A stretch of 64,000 bases of DNA from Actinoallomurus purpureus (GCF_024055795.1 NZ_JAMXMY010000022.1:62001-126000); one strand, 5' to 3'; counted from the first letter of the stretch, positions 1 to 7,759 are shown. Notes: a model not told the origin generated them from the sequence alone. Translations and numbers: made by a program.

Positions 1-205
1 GCAGCCGCTCCTCGGTCTCTCCGCGCTTCTTCGCCGACGCGACCCCGGCGAACACGCACGGGCTACAGCCGTTGATCTGGCTGGCCCGCAGGTGGACCAG
101 CTCGAGCACGAGCGGGTCGACGCCACCGGCGTAAATCGCCTTGTTGAGCTGCTGGATCGCTGCGATCACCTCGGGATTCCCCGAGCTCTTCATGCGTGCT
201 TCCAT
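1..205 (-). CDS. Carboxymuconolactone decarboxylase/AhpD-like protein (3' part cut by window edge)
   Basis: Sixty-eight N-terminal residues are visible; the gene runs off the left edge. The segment ASQINGCSPC (residues 41-50) is the active-site helix of the CMD/AhpD family, with the CxxC pair at C47 and C50. The His that normally follows four residues after the second Cys is Gly here, so peroxidase proton relay may be altered. The start at 205 is supported by GAAGGAGC just upstream. It is divergent from the ECF sigma gene at 289, and CMD-type genes are a usual partner and target of ECF41 sigma factors (family knowledge). A redox role is inferred. Confidence 0.8.
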   Translation of the reverse strand, partial: MEARMKSSGNPEVIAAIQQLNKAIYAGGVDPLVLELVHLRASQINGCSPCVFAGVASAKKRGETEERL

Positions 206-244
206 CGGTCCCGCTCCTTCGTCGGTTACCTGTGCCCATCCGGG

Positions 245-265
245 CCCGTCATCACCCATGACGGG
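245..265. promoter_or_regulatory. Inverted repeat in the CMD/sigma divergent promoter
   Basis: CCCGTCAT (245-252) and ATGACGGG (258-265) form a perfect 8-bp inverted repeat with a 5-base spacer, midway between the two divergent start codons. It could be an operator or a transcript hairpin. No clean ECF41-type promoter (TGTCACA with CGTC) was found around it. Confidence 0.45.
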
Positions 266-288
266 ACAGATCAAAGGAAGGTAACGAC

Positions 289-1167
289 ATGTCCGACACC
301 AGCCCGACGGACCCGGTGGCCGAGGCGTTCGAGGCCCAGCGCGACCGGCTGCGCGCGGTCGCCTATCGCATGCTCGGCTCGCACGCCGACGCCGAGGACG
401 TCGTCCAGGAGGCCTGGCTGCGGCTCTCCCGCCAGGACGAGGCGACCATCCACAACCTCGCCGGCTGGCTGACCACGGTGGTCGGCCGGATCAGCCTCGA
501 CGTCCTGCGATCGCGCCAGGCCCACCCTGAGGCGTCCTACGACGACCGGCTGCTCGAACTCGTAGTGACGGTCGACGACGGCCCTGCGCCAGAGGACGAC
601 GTGGCGCTCGCCGACTCGGTCGGGCTCGCGCTCCTCGTCGTCCTCGAGTCGCTCGGGCCGAGCGAGCGGCTGGCGTTCGTGCTGCACGACCTGTTCGCGG
701 TGCCGTTCGACGAGATCGGCCAGATCCTCGGCAAGTCCACCGACGCCACCAAGATGCTCGCCAGCCGCGCCCGCCGAAAGGTGCAGGCGACCGACCGGCC
801 GACGGTCGTCGGACGGGAGCAGCGAGAGGTGGTCCAGGCCTTCCTGGCGGCGGCTCGCCGCGGCGACTTCGAGGGGTTGCTGCGCGTGCTCGACCCCGAG
901 GTGAGGCTGACCGTCGCCACCCCCGATGGTGTGGTCGTCACCCTCGGCGCCACCGCGGTCGCCTCTGGCGCGCAGTTGTCCGCAGGCGCAGCGGCGCGGG
1001 GGCGAGCAGTGCTCGTCAACGGCCTTCCCGGGATCGCGTCCTGGCGCGAGGACGGCGCCCCACTCTCGGTCATCGCGTTCACCGTCGTCGACGGCCGGAT
1101 CGCCCGTATCGCGGCCGTGATCGACCCGGCCAGGCTCGCGTCGATGGACCTACCGGCTCCGGGGTGA
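289..1167 (+). CDS. ECF41-type RNA polymerase sigma factor with SnoaL-like C-terminal domain
   Basis: A 292-residue sigma factor. Region 2 lies around residues 25-50 (YRMLGSHADAEDVVQEAW), region 4 around 120-165 (LGPSERLAFVLHD, then FDEIGQILGKSTDATKMLAS), and a SnoaL-like domain fills residues 175-290. This fused C-terminal domain defines the ECF41 group, where it acts in place of a separate anti-sigma factor (family knowledge). The C-terminal NPDKL-like motif appears as IDPARL; the DGGGK linker motif is not evident. ATG 289 follows the site GGAAGG. The divergent CMD-like gene is a probable target. Confidence 0.88.
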   Translation: MSDTSPTDPVAEAFEAQRDRLRAVAYRMLGSHADAEDVVQEAWLRLSRQDEATIHNLAGWLTTVVGRISLDVLRSRQAHPEASYDDRLLELVVTVDDGPAPEDDVALADSVGLALLVVLESLGPSERLAFVLHDLFAVPFDEIGQILGKSTDATKMLASRARRKVQATDRPTVVGREQREVVQAFLAAARRGDFEGLLRVLDPEVRLTVATPDGVVVTLGATAVASGAQLSAGAAARGRAVLVNGLPGIASWREDGAPLSVIAFTVVDGRIARIAAVIDPARLASMDLPAPG

Positions 1168-1383
1168 GCCGCTGCCGAGGCGGTCGCCGGGCTCCGCCGG
1201 ATCCGGTTGAGCCCGTTGTCGGCGCTGCAGGCTCATCCGTGCGGCGGCTGGATACCTCCGGATGAGGAAGTCGAGCTGAAGGAGATCCCTCGCCTCCGAC
1301 GGCGATCGTGCCGCCAGCGAGTCGACGAGGGCGCGCAGCACCGCAAGCGACCGCAGGAGCTGCTGTTCGGGAGTCATCGTCAC
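1150..1383 (-). CDS. Small hypothetical protein
   Basis: A frame of about 77 codons from GTG 1383 (or 75 residues from ATG 1377). The start overlaps the stop of the upstream gene, which suggests coupling. The first 45 residues (MTPEQQLLRSLAVLRALVDS, then a stretch with RDLLQLDFLIRRYP) look like amphipathic helices. The C-terminal part is Arg/Pro/Gln-rich and overlaps the end of the convergent sigma gene by 18 bp, so it may be non-native. No recognised domain. It could be a non-coding extension. Confidence 0.35.
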   Translation of the reverse strand: MTMTPEQQLLRSLAVLRALVDSLAARSPSEARDLLQLDFLIRRYPAAARMSLQRRQRAQPDPAEPGDRLGSGSPRSR

Positions 1384-1688
1384 ATCCCGGTTCGGCGCAG
1401 CGGAACGCAAACGACCTTGCTGATCGACCGGATCAGGTCCTGGATGTCGTCGACGCCGAGGAGCCGGGACGAGTCGTCGAGGCGGCCGATCGGCACTCCC
1501 CACGACCAGTGCCACCTGAGATGGCCCTGTGCGTCCGGCTTGCAGATGATTCGCTCGCTGAGGTGGTGACTCGCTCCATGAATGAAGATCTCGGCGCCGT
1601 ACTGCTCGGCGTTCAGCCCCGCCGCCTGACATTCCTGGGTCAACCACTTCGCATATGCGTAGACGTCTTCTGATGTGTACCGATTCAT
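1380..1688 (-). CDS. Conserved-looking hypothetical protein, 102 aa
   Basis: The product starts MNRYTSEDVYAYAKWLTQEC and has a balanced globular composition (SHHLSERIICKPDAQGHLRW). No family was recognised. ATG 1688 is preferred because GGGAG lies directly upstream; an upstream ATG at 1733 has no such site. It is divergent from the XRE regulator at 1833 and may share its regulatory region. Small proteins of this kind often accompany XRE/DUF397 cassettes in actinomycetes, but a role here is unknown. Confidence 0.55.
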   Translation of the reverse strand: MNRYTSEDVYAYAKWLTQECQAAGLNAEQYGAEIFIHGASHHLSERIICKPDAQGHLRWHWSWGVPIGRLDDSSRLLGVDDIQDLIRSISKVVCVPLRRTGM

Positions 1689-1778
1689 TCCCGGCTCCCG
1701 TTGATGTGCCATCCGGATTTCCGATGACCACAATCACAGGATCGGTTACGGTGAGCTACGAACCACCATCCCCCCATA

Positions 1779-1815
1779 CAACACCCATGACAGAAATCAT
1801 GATCGGTGGGTGTTG
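1779..1815. promoter_or_regulatory. 9-bp inverted repeat upstream of the XRE gene
   Basis: CAACACCCA (1779-1787) and TGGGTGTTG (1807-1815) are perfect inverted arms with a 19-base spacer containing ATCATGAT. The right arm ends five bases before the ribosome binding site AGGAGA of the gene at 1833. It fits an autoregulatory operator or a hairpin near the ribosome binding site. Confidence 0.45.
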
Positions 1816-1832
1816 AAACTAGGAGACACCCA

Positions 1833-2660
1833 ATGTCACTTCAAGGCGATCGTGACCGCGATCCTCTCCTCGAGACCTTCGCCGATGAGCTGCGCTTTCG
1901 ACGCGAGACCGCAGACCTGTCCCGAAACAAGCTCGCAGAAGCGCTGGGCTGCACTCCGCAGTGGATCGGAAAGGTCGAGGCCTGCGAGAAGCCGCCCTCC
2001 GAGGCCTTCGCTCAGGACCTCGATACCTGCTTCGCCACCGAAGGACTCTTCCACCGCCAGTGGAAGAAGATCAAGAAATACCGTCGCAGCAAGGTACTTC
2101 TGCCCGGGTTTCCCCAGTTCGCCGAGCTGGAAGCGCAGGCAGAAATCATTCGAGCGTTCAGCGCGCAGGTCATTCCCGGCCTGCTGCAGACGGAGGACTA
2201 CATGCGAGCACTCATGAGTACCAGTCAGGGTCCGCGCGCGCTGGACGAGAGGGTGGCAGGCCGCATAGAGAGACAGACAGCAGTCTTTGATCGCGAGACA
2301 CCGGCGCAGGCATGGTTCGTCATCGACGAGGCGGCGCTGCATCGCAACATCGGTGGACGCGACGCCATGCGCACACAGTTGGCAAAACTCACCCATCTAG
2401 CCAGCTCACCGAACGTTCACGTACGGGTACTGCCGTTCGAATCCGTGACCTACGCCGGTCTCGATGGGATGTTCATCTCTCTAACCCTCCCCGACGGTAC
2501 GGAGATCGCCTATCATGAGGGACCGGGTGTCAATCAGCTCACCCAGGAGTTGACGACGATAAACGAGTACCGCGTGCGCTTCGACCTCGTCATGGGTGAG
2601 TCTTATCCGCGGAGCGAATCCCTCAAAATGATCAGCAAAACGTTGGAGAACCTGGGGTGA
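1833..2660 (+). CDS. XRE-family regulator with C-terminal DUF5753
   Basis: A 275-residue protein. The N-terminal helix-turn-helix (about residues 10-65) reads FADELRFRRETADLSRNKLA and then LGCTPQWIGKVEACEKPPS. The rest is a DUF5753 domain with its marker motifs IPGLLQTEDYMRALM, RIERQTAVFDRETPAQAW and VRVLPFESVTYAGLDG. In actinomycetes these regulators are usually followed by a DUF397 protein, as here, and pairs of this type tie to development and antibiotic control in Streptomyces (family knowledge). ATG 1833 follows AGGAGA. Base composition is less GC-rich than in the genes to the right. Confidence 0.9.
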   Translation: MSLQGDRDRDPLLETFADELRFRRETADLSRNKLAEALGCTPQWIGKVEACEKPPSEAFAQDLDTCFATEGLFHRQWKKIKKYRRSKVLLPGFPQFAELEAQAEIIRAFSAQVIPGLLQTEDYMRALMSTSQGPRALDERVAGRIERQTAVFDRETPAQAWFVIDEAALHRNIGGRDAMRTQLAKLTHLASSPNVHVRVLPFESVTYAGLDGMFISLTLPDGTEIAYHEGPGVNQLTQELTTINEYRVRFDLVMGESYPRSESLKMISKTLENLG

Positions 2661-2797
2661 CCATGTTGGACGTGTCGCTTACTGCACTGTGGCGCAAAAG
2701 CACCTACACCGGCCAAGGTGGTGCGGATTGTGTCGAGGTAGCCGCACTGTCCCACACGATCAGCACACGGGACGCCCGCTCGGCAGACGACGCGTAG
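2657..2797 (+). CDS. DUF397 domain protein, C-terminally short
   Basis: The frame begins at GTG 2657, overlapping the XRE stop, or at ATG 2663 (44 residues). It reads ALWRKSTYTGQGGADCVEVA and then STRDARSADDA before the stop. The WRKSxYxGxGGxxCVEVA core is the DUF397 signature. The usual closing motif (RDSKxPxGPxLxF) is replaced by a short, divergent tail, so the protein ends about 15 residues early. It likely works with the upstream XRE protein. Confidence 0.75.
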   Translation: MTMLDVSLTALWRKSTYTGQGGADCVEVAALSHTISTRDARSADDA

Positions 2798-2822
2798 GCG
2801 GCCGACTGCCCGCGTTCTGTGC

Positions 2823-2872
2823 TGTACCGTCACACGAGAGTTTTCCCGCCTGGCGGGACAGCAGAAAACGAG
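2823..2872. repeat. Dispersed 50-bp element, copy 1
   Basis: This stretch aligns without gaps to 37771-37820, with about 37 of 50 positions identical by eye. Shared blocks are TGTACC at the left, the hairpin TTCCCG-N5-CGGGACAGC in the middle, and AACGAG at the right. The TCCCG/CGGGA core is an inverted repeat. Both copies are intergenic. Function unknown; it may be a shared regulator site or a small repetitive element. Confidence 0.6.
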
Positions 2873-3014
2873 ATTCCCGACGGTCCCGGTTGATTCGCGA
2901 GCGATGTCTAGTTTTGCCGACTGTCGCCGTAGAAACACGTATGGCCGCCGACGCGGAGAGGGCCCTCCAGATTTCCGGAGCTACGGCAGGAGTCGACTTT
3001 CCGGAAGGGTGAAT

Positions 3015-3593
3015 GTGCCACCAACATGGGCACTCGAAGGAAGCACGCGGCTTGATCTTGACGGCTTTGGCGTCGCGTTCGCGAGCGCCTGGTCACGCAT
3101 CGAGTCGCGATTTTTGAAGCTCGAATGCTGGCAGGCCTACCGGGAGCGGGAAGCAAGCGAGTCGCAAGCAGCGTACGAGCGGGGCGACATCGAGGCCGCC
3201 CGCAAGCTGCTGCACCATGAGGCGCAGGCCGACCGTCCCTTGTACGAGGACGTCAAGAAGCGGGAGATCGAGTATGCACGAGTACGCCTCATCCAGGAGC
3301 CGCTGACCGCCTACCTGGGGTACGAGCTGCTGAGTTACCGGATCCGCGCCGACATGGGTGAGAACATCGAAGTCGTCGTCTGCGATCCGGCGCTACATCT
3401 GCCAGATGAGCGGCGTTTCGACTTCCTTCTCTTCGACCGGCACACCGCCCTCATCCACGACTACGGCTCCAGCGAGGTCGGCCTGCAGACCGGCGGCTGG
3501 GTCACGCACGACCCGAAGGTCATCGCCGCACTGGAAAAGACCATCGGAACACTCCGCCAGAAGGCCATCCCGCTCCGCGACTATCTGGTGTAG
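3015..3593 (+). CDS. DUF6879 family protein
   Basis: About 192 residues from GTG 3015 (GTG 3009 also possible; CGGAAGG lies just upstream). Features of the DUF6879 family are the N-terminal ECWQAYRERE helix, LYEDVKKREIEYARVRLIQE, PLTAYLGYELLSYRI and the C-terminal FDFLLFDRHTALIHDYG. The family commonly sits beside XRE/DUF397 genes in actinomycetes; its biochemical function is not known. A second, divergent family member lies at 7094-7759. The frame is open further upstream to 2904, but that extension is Arg-rich and unlike the family. Confidence 0.8.
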   Translation: MPPTWALEGSTRLDLDGFGVAFASAWSRIESRFLKLECWQAYREREASESQAAYERGDIEAARKLLHHEAQADRPLYEDVKKREIEYARVRLIQEPLTAYLGYELLSYRIRADMGENIEVVVCDPALHLPDERRFDFLLFDRHTALIHDYGSSEVGLQTGGWVTHDPKVIAALEKTIGTLRQKAIPLRDYLV

Positions 3594-3828
3594 CGCAGCT
3601 CGGTCAGTCCACCTCATCACCTGCCGGCGACAGACGTCCCCGCCATCCGGACTGCTAGCATCATTTCGGCGGTCGATATAGACGGTTATGGCCGCAATCC
3701 CCGAGTCGGCCAGCCGGAAAGGCTCTGAGCACCGTCGGGTAGCGGGAGCGCACCTCCCTCGGCAAAACCGCAGCTACATCGGCATTCTCGACATCACAGA
3801 TTGATCCTGCCGCCACTAAAGCGTGCTC

Positions 3829-3834
3829 TATACT
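3829..3834 (+). promoter_or_regulatory. -10 element TATACT for a leaderless transcript
   Basis: TATACT ends six bases before the ATG at 3841, so transcription would begin at or next to the start codon. There is no ribosome binding site before 3841, which fits a leaderless mRNA. A -35 match at standard spacing is weak; TTGATC lies at 3801-3806, too far upstream. Confidence 0.5.
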
Positions 3835-3840
3835 TCGGGC

Positions 3841-4686
3841 ATGAGCAGAGCCGTGCGGGTGGCGATAGCATCTTCCGGCTCGGACCAGTTCGCCTACCTC
3901 GATCAGACTCTGCGAGCAATGGGACATAATCCCATTGTTTATCTTATGAGTCGTTCGATGCGGCCGAATACGCCTCCCGAGCCTGATCTCCTGGAGGGCC
4001 TGACGGCAACCGTCGCGCGGCTTCCCGGGGAGGTGGGCCTCCTCCTTCCCGGTGGCCCGGCGGATTTGCGCCCGATGCTCGACGGTTACGCTCCCGAGCT
4101 GCTGGTGGTGTTCGGATTCAACTGGAAGATCCCACGCGACATCCTCGACTCCCTGCGATACGGCGCCCTCAATATCCATCCTTCCCTACTGCCGAAGTAC
4201 CGAGGCCCGTCCCCGATACCCTGGGCCATCCGGAACGGCGACAGAGATCTCGGAATGACGATTCACCGCATGACCGAGAAGATCGACGCGGGTCCGATCC
4301 TCGCGCAGGGGACGGTCGGACGAATACCAGAGATGCCCACTCACTCGCACCTGTGGGACCTGATGAAGGGGGATCTTGGAAGGCTGCTCACCCAGGCCGT
4401 CTCCGATGTCCTCGCCGGAGCCGAGGGCTCGCTCCAGCCAGAGGAGGAGGCGACCTACGCGGGCTTCCCGCCAGCCGAGTGGAACAAGATCACCTGGAAG
4501 CAGCGCCGAGAGGACGCACACAACCAGGTCCGGGTCTTCCGCTTCCTGAACAACGGTTCGGGCCCTGTGGTCGACCTGGACGGCCGGCAAGTGAGAATCC
4601 TCCGAACGAGCCCGCGTGAGCACGGCGATCTGACCGTGGAGTGTTCGGACGGCCTCTTGTGGATCACCGAGTACGAATTCGTCTAA
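3841..4686 (+). CDS. Methionyl-tRNA formyltransferase-like formyltransferase
   Basis: A 281-residue protein with the formyltransferase catalytic set: N111 and H113 in NIHPSLLPKYRGPSPIPWAI and D149 in GMTIHRMTEKIDAGPILAQG. A C-terminal Fmt_C-like domain follows (about 205-275). The fold uses 10-formyl-tetrahydrofolate as donor. It is shorter than housekeeping Fmt (about 310) and is not next to def or priA, so it is probably a paralogue acting on a sugar amine or other amine rather than on initiator tRNA; that is inference. The position in an accessory segment between two DUF6879 genes is unusual. The transcript appears leaderless. Confidence 0.85.
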   Translation: MSRAVRVAIASSGSDQFAYLDQTLRAMGHNPIVYLMSRSMRPNTPPEPDLLEGLTATVARLPGEVGLLLPGGPADLRPMLDGYAPELLVVFGFNWKIPRDILDSLRYGALNIHPSLLPKYRGPSPIPWAIRNGDRDLGMTIHRMTEKIDAGPILAQGTVGRIPEMPTHSHLWDLMKGDLGRLLTQAVSDVLAGAEGSLQPEEEATYAGFPPAEWNKITWKQRREDAHNQVRVFRFLNNGSGPVVDLDGRQVRILRTSPREHGDLTVECSDGLLWITEYEFV

Positions 4687-5735
4687 GGTCCATCCGCGAG
4701 AAGAGCGAGGCGCTCGCGAAGCGCCGCCGCCCGCATGTCGCGGAAAGGCTCGATCAGCTCTAGGGTCCTCGCCGAAAGAGCACAAGAACTCGCATGGTCG
4801 CCACGAGACTTCTCGCAGTCGGCCAGGTTCGCCAACGCGAGCGCCGACTGCCAGGCGTCACCGACCGACTCCTGCATTCGCAGAGCCTGACGGTGGAATG
4901 AAAACGCGCCGTCGAGATTTCCCAGAGCCTGCAGCACCTCGCCCGCACAGGCCAAAGCGAGGGCTTCTCTTCCCGTGTCACCGATCTGCCGTTGCAGGGA
5001 CGCGGCCATCGAAGAGCAGCTCATAGCGTCGTCGAGCGCGCCCTCGGCCAGATGGACGCGAGCCGCCTCGATCAGCCAGAACGCCTCCCACATCCGATTG
5101 CTGGCCTCTTCCGCGAGGGTAATAGCAGAATGGATCGCCGCCGAAGCCGCGCTGAGATCGCCCCGAAGCCGCTGCCCCCACGCGATCAGCCAGAGCGCGT
5201 TCCCCTGCATGGCGGGGTCCCCGAGCCGTTGGAACACGGTCGGGAGTTCACCGACCAGCTCAAGGGCCCGCTCCGCGTCCCCTCCCTCCAGGTAGGCTTC
5301 CGCGACGTTCGACAATGCCAAGGACTCCCAGCGGAGATCCCCCAGATCGCGGAATCCGGACGCGGCTCGGCGGAAGAGTCCGGCCGCCTCGTCCAGTTCC
5401 CTCGCCCATAGGTGAACCAGGCCCAACGCGTTGAGGGACTCACAGACCGCGCGCTCGTCGTCGTGGTCTTCTCTGATGCGGAGCGCCTCGCCGAGGACCT
5501 CGCGCGCCTTATCCAGGCGCCGTCGGCGCAAGAGGTACTTGCCTCTGTTGTCCAGAGCCGTCGCAAGACGGGCGGGGTCCCCCAGCGCCCGAGCCGCATC
5601 GACCGCTGCTTCACTCAAAACGTCCCAGTCGTCGAAGACGAAGTGCTGCATGTGGATCGGCTGCGCGGTCATCGCGAGAGACCATGCGCTGTCGAACTGC
5701 TCGTCGTCCAGCGTGGCCCGAACGGTCGCGACCAC
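4683..5735 (-). CDS. TPR-repeat half of a frameshifted NB-ARC/TPR protein
   Basis: A 350-residue frame of tetratricopeptide repeats, for example ARALGDPARLATALDNRGKY, CESLNALGLVHLWARELDEA, ESLALSNVAEAYLEGGDAER and REALALACAGEVLQALGNLD. It is the C-terminal half of the protein begun at 7083. Reading upstream of 5735 in the same frame gives FADSLAALEWFELERPNV, the usual linker that follows the NB-ARC domain in actinomycete regulators. The two frames differ by one base (see the entry at 5761-7083). If translated alone it would need internal initiation, and no ribosome binding site is visible at 5735. Confidence 0.75.
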   Translation of the reverse strand: MVATVRATLDDEQFDSAWSLAMTAQPIHMQHFVFDDWDVLSEAAVDAARALGDPARLATALDNRGKYLLRRRRLDKAREVLGEALRIREDHDDERAVCESLNALGLVHLWARELDEAAGLFRRAASGFRDLGDLRWESLALSNVAEAYLEGGDAERALELVGELPTVFQRLGDPAMQGNALWLIAWGQRLRGDLSAASAAIHSAITLAEEASNRMWEAFWLIEAARVHLAEGALDDAMSCSSMAASLQRQIGDTGREALALACAGEVLQALGNLDGAFSFHRQALRMQESVGDAWQSALALANLADCEKSRGDHASSCALSARTLELIEPFRDMRAAALRERLALLADGP

Positions 5736-5760
5736 GTTGGGGCGTTCGAGCTCGAACCAT

Positions 5761-7083
5761 TCAAGGGCCGCCAGGGAATCGGCGAACGAACAAGGGAGGC
5801 GGTACGTCCGGCTCGTCGATCGGCACCGGTGACACGTCTCCGGGAGTGAGCAGCCGCGCCGCCTCCCTGATCGTCGCGGCGTACCACGCGGTCAGGCGGC
5901 GAAGGGCCTGCCGCAGTTCGTCGGACGAGTCTGTCGCGCGCGCCTCGGCGAGCGCGTACGCCTTGAGCAGGTCGTGCAGCCGGAACCGGCCTGGAGCCGA
6001 CGACTCCATCATGAACGCGCCGACCAGCAGGTCGAGAGAGCGGCGTGTCGTACGAATCGGGGCGCCGGCGAGCGCGGCGGCCCCTGACAGACTGATGTCG
6101 CCGCCGGGATTCGCGCCCAGCAGGCGGAAGAGCCGTGCGGCCTCCGCCGAGAGCGCTCGATATGACCAGGTGAAGACCGTGCGCACCGCGTCCGAAGACG
6201 AGTCGTCGTCGAGACTCAATGCGTCCCACAGGAGCGAGTCGTCCCTGAGATCTTCGATGAGCTCGGTCAGCCGCATCATCGGCCGGGAGGCCGCACGTTC
6301 ACCGGCTATCCTCAGCGCGAGCGGGAGCCGGGCGCACAGGCTCGCGAGTTCCCGCAGGTCCCCGTCGCTGTCACGCCGCGTTCCCTGACTCACGGCTTTC
6401 AACAGGGCCAGCGCGTCACTTTCCCGCAAGATGTCCAATTGGACCCGGCGTGCGCCGTCCCGGGCCACCAGCGCGGGCAGCGTGCTGCGGCTCGTCACGA
6501 TGACCAGCGGCCGGGCCGAACCCGGCAGAAGCGGCCTCACCTGGTTCGTTGAAACGGCGTTATCAAGGAAGAGGAGGATTTCGCGGTCGGCCACGATGCT
6601 TCTGAGCGCAGCGGAACGATCTTCCGCGTCGGGCGGTATCGCCGTCCCGGGGACACCGAGGGCGCGAAGCATCCGGTCGAGGACGACCGCAGGATCCTGC
6701 GGCGGCCCGTCGTCATAGCCGCGGAGGTTGACGTAGAGCTCGCCCGCCGGAAAGCGTGAACGGATGGCGTGGGCCCAGCGAAGGCCCAGGGCGGTCTTGC
6801 CGACTCCGGCGGATCCCGAGATGACGATGAGCTTCGCGGAGTGCGAACCTTGCTCGCCCGCGGACTCCAGGAATTCCGCCAGCGCCGTCAACTCGGGCTC
6901 CCGGTTGACGAAGTTCGAGACGTCGCCGGGGAGCTGACGGGGCACGGCGTGCTCATGCGCGGCAGGAGGCGAGCCGTAGATACTGATTCCGCCAACGTCG
7001 CGAGCCTGGACTATATTGCCCTTGACTCGTTCGGTGTCGGCTCGATTCGAATGGTCCCCGGACTCGTTTTCAGGCGGCTGCAT
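5761..7083 (-). CDS. NB-ARC ATPase half of a signalling protein, ended by a frameshift
   Basis: From ATG 7083 the protein has a short N-terminal region ending IVQARDVGGISIYG, then an NB-ARC domain: P-loop GSAGVGKTAL at about residues 90-99, Walker B EILLFLDN near 168-175, and the winged-helix region with RLHDLLKAYA near 385. This is the AfsR-like STAND architecture without a BTAD domain. The frame stops at 5761 soon after DEPDVPP. The span 4683-7083 is 2401 bases, one more than a multiple of three, so removing one base in 5765-5795 restores a 799-residue NB-ARC/TPR protein. It starts 10 bp after the upstream gene. Sequencing error, a fresh mutation and programmed shifting are all possible. 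Confidence 0.75.
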   Translation of the reverse strand: MQPPENESGDHSNRADTERVKGNIVQARDVGGISIYGSPPAAHEHAVPRQLPGDVSNFVNREPELTALAEFLESAGEQGSHSAKLIVISGSAGVGKTALGLRWAHAIRSRFPAGELYVNLRGYDDGPPQDPAVVLDRMLRALGVPGTAIPPDAEDRSAALRSIVADREILLFLDNAVSTNQVRPLLPGSARPLVIVTSRSTLPALVARDGARRVQLDILRESDALALLKAVSQGTRRDSDGDLRELASLCARLPLALRIAGERAASRPMMRLTELIEDLRDDSLLWDALSLDDDSSSDAVRTVFTWSYRALSAEAARLFRLLGANPGGDISLSGAAALAGAPIRTTRRSLDLLVGAFMMESSAPGRFRLHDLLKAYALAEARATDSSDELRQALRRLTAWYAATIREAARLLTPGDVSPVPIDEPDVPPPLFVRRFPGGP

Positions 7084-7093
7084 GGGGGCGCGA

Positions 7094-7759
7094 TTACGAT
7101 CGAATCGGGCCCGGACGTCCTCTCTCCTGGAGATAATCCGGAGGGATCGCCGGACGCGCGGGGCGGGCGGGATGCAGTTGAGTGACCTCCCGAGAAAAGA
7201 ATTCCCCGATCGGCTCACCCCGCCGATAAAGATCAGCGATGAATTCGCGGCAACGCCGGATTAGAGGCTGATCGTCGAACCGGCGCGCGGCCTCCAGGAC
7301 GCCCCTCTCATCATAAACCGCCTGGTACATGACCTTGTCGTCCATCGTGTAGATCTCGGGTAGCGGGCCTTGGTCTTCGAGGTCGCGCACACCGTCGGCG
7401 GAGAGCACGCGGATGGGGCCGCCGGTCTCGTCCCGTATCTTCAGTAGGTTGAGCTCCCACTGGAGATAGGGCGTGAGAGGAAGGCTCACGATCCGGATCC
7501 GGTAGGTGCGCGTCCCGGCGGCCACTGCCTCCCGGTGGTAGTCGATGAGGTCGGCGCGGCGCTTTTCGAGGAGGCGCATCGACTCGTCCCAGTCGCCGCG
7601 GTCGAACGCCTCCCAGCTGGCGTCCCCGGGCTCGGCGAACTCCTGGCCGCGCTCAAGCTTCCAGAATTCCCTGGTGGTCGCGAAGTTTCGCTCGAAGTCG
7701 GCGTAGTAATCTTCGAGGGACATAGTGCTGCCGACGGCGCCACCCAAGGGCCTACTCAT
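7094..7759 (-). CDS. DUF6879 family protein (second copy)
   Basis: A 221-residue paralogue of the gene at 3015. It shares the tryptophan-containing N-terminal helix (REFWKLERGQEF), the SWEAFDRGDWDESMRLL segment, PLTPYLQWELNLLKIRDETG and the late YQAVYDERG motif. ATG 7759 overlaps the upstream stop (GATGAGTAG), suggesting coupling; ATG 7723 is an alternative start without a clear ribosome binding site. It is followed 10 bp later by the NB-ARC gene, so the three genes from 8021 to 4683 look like one operon. Function unknown. Confidence 0.8.
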   Translation of the reverse strand: MSRPLGGAVGSTMSLEDYYADFERNFATTREFWKLERGQEFAEPGDASWEAFDRGDWDESMRLLEKRRADLIDYHREAVAAGTRTYRIRIVSLPLTPYLQWELNLLKIRDETGGPIRVLSADGVRDLEDQGPLPEIYTMDDKVMYQAVYDERGVLEAARRFDDQPLIRRCREFIADLYRRGEPIGEFFSREVTQLHPARPARPAIPPDYLQERGRPGPIRS

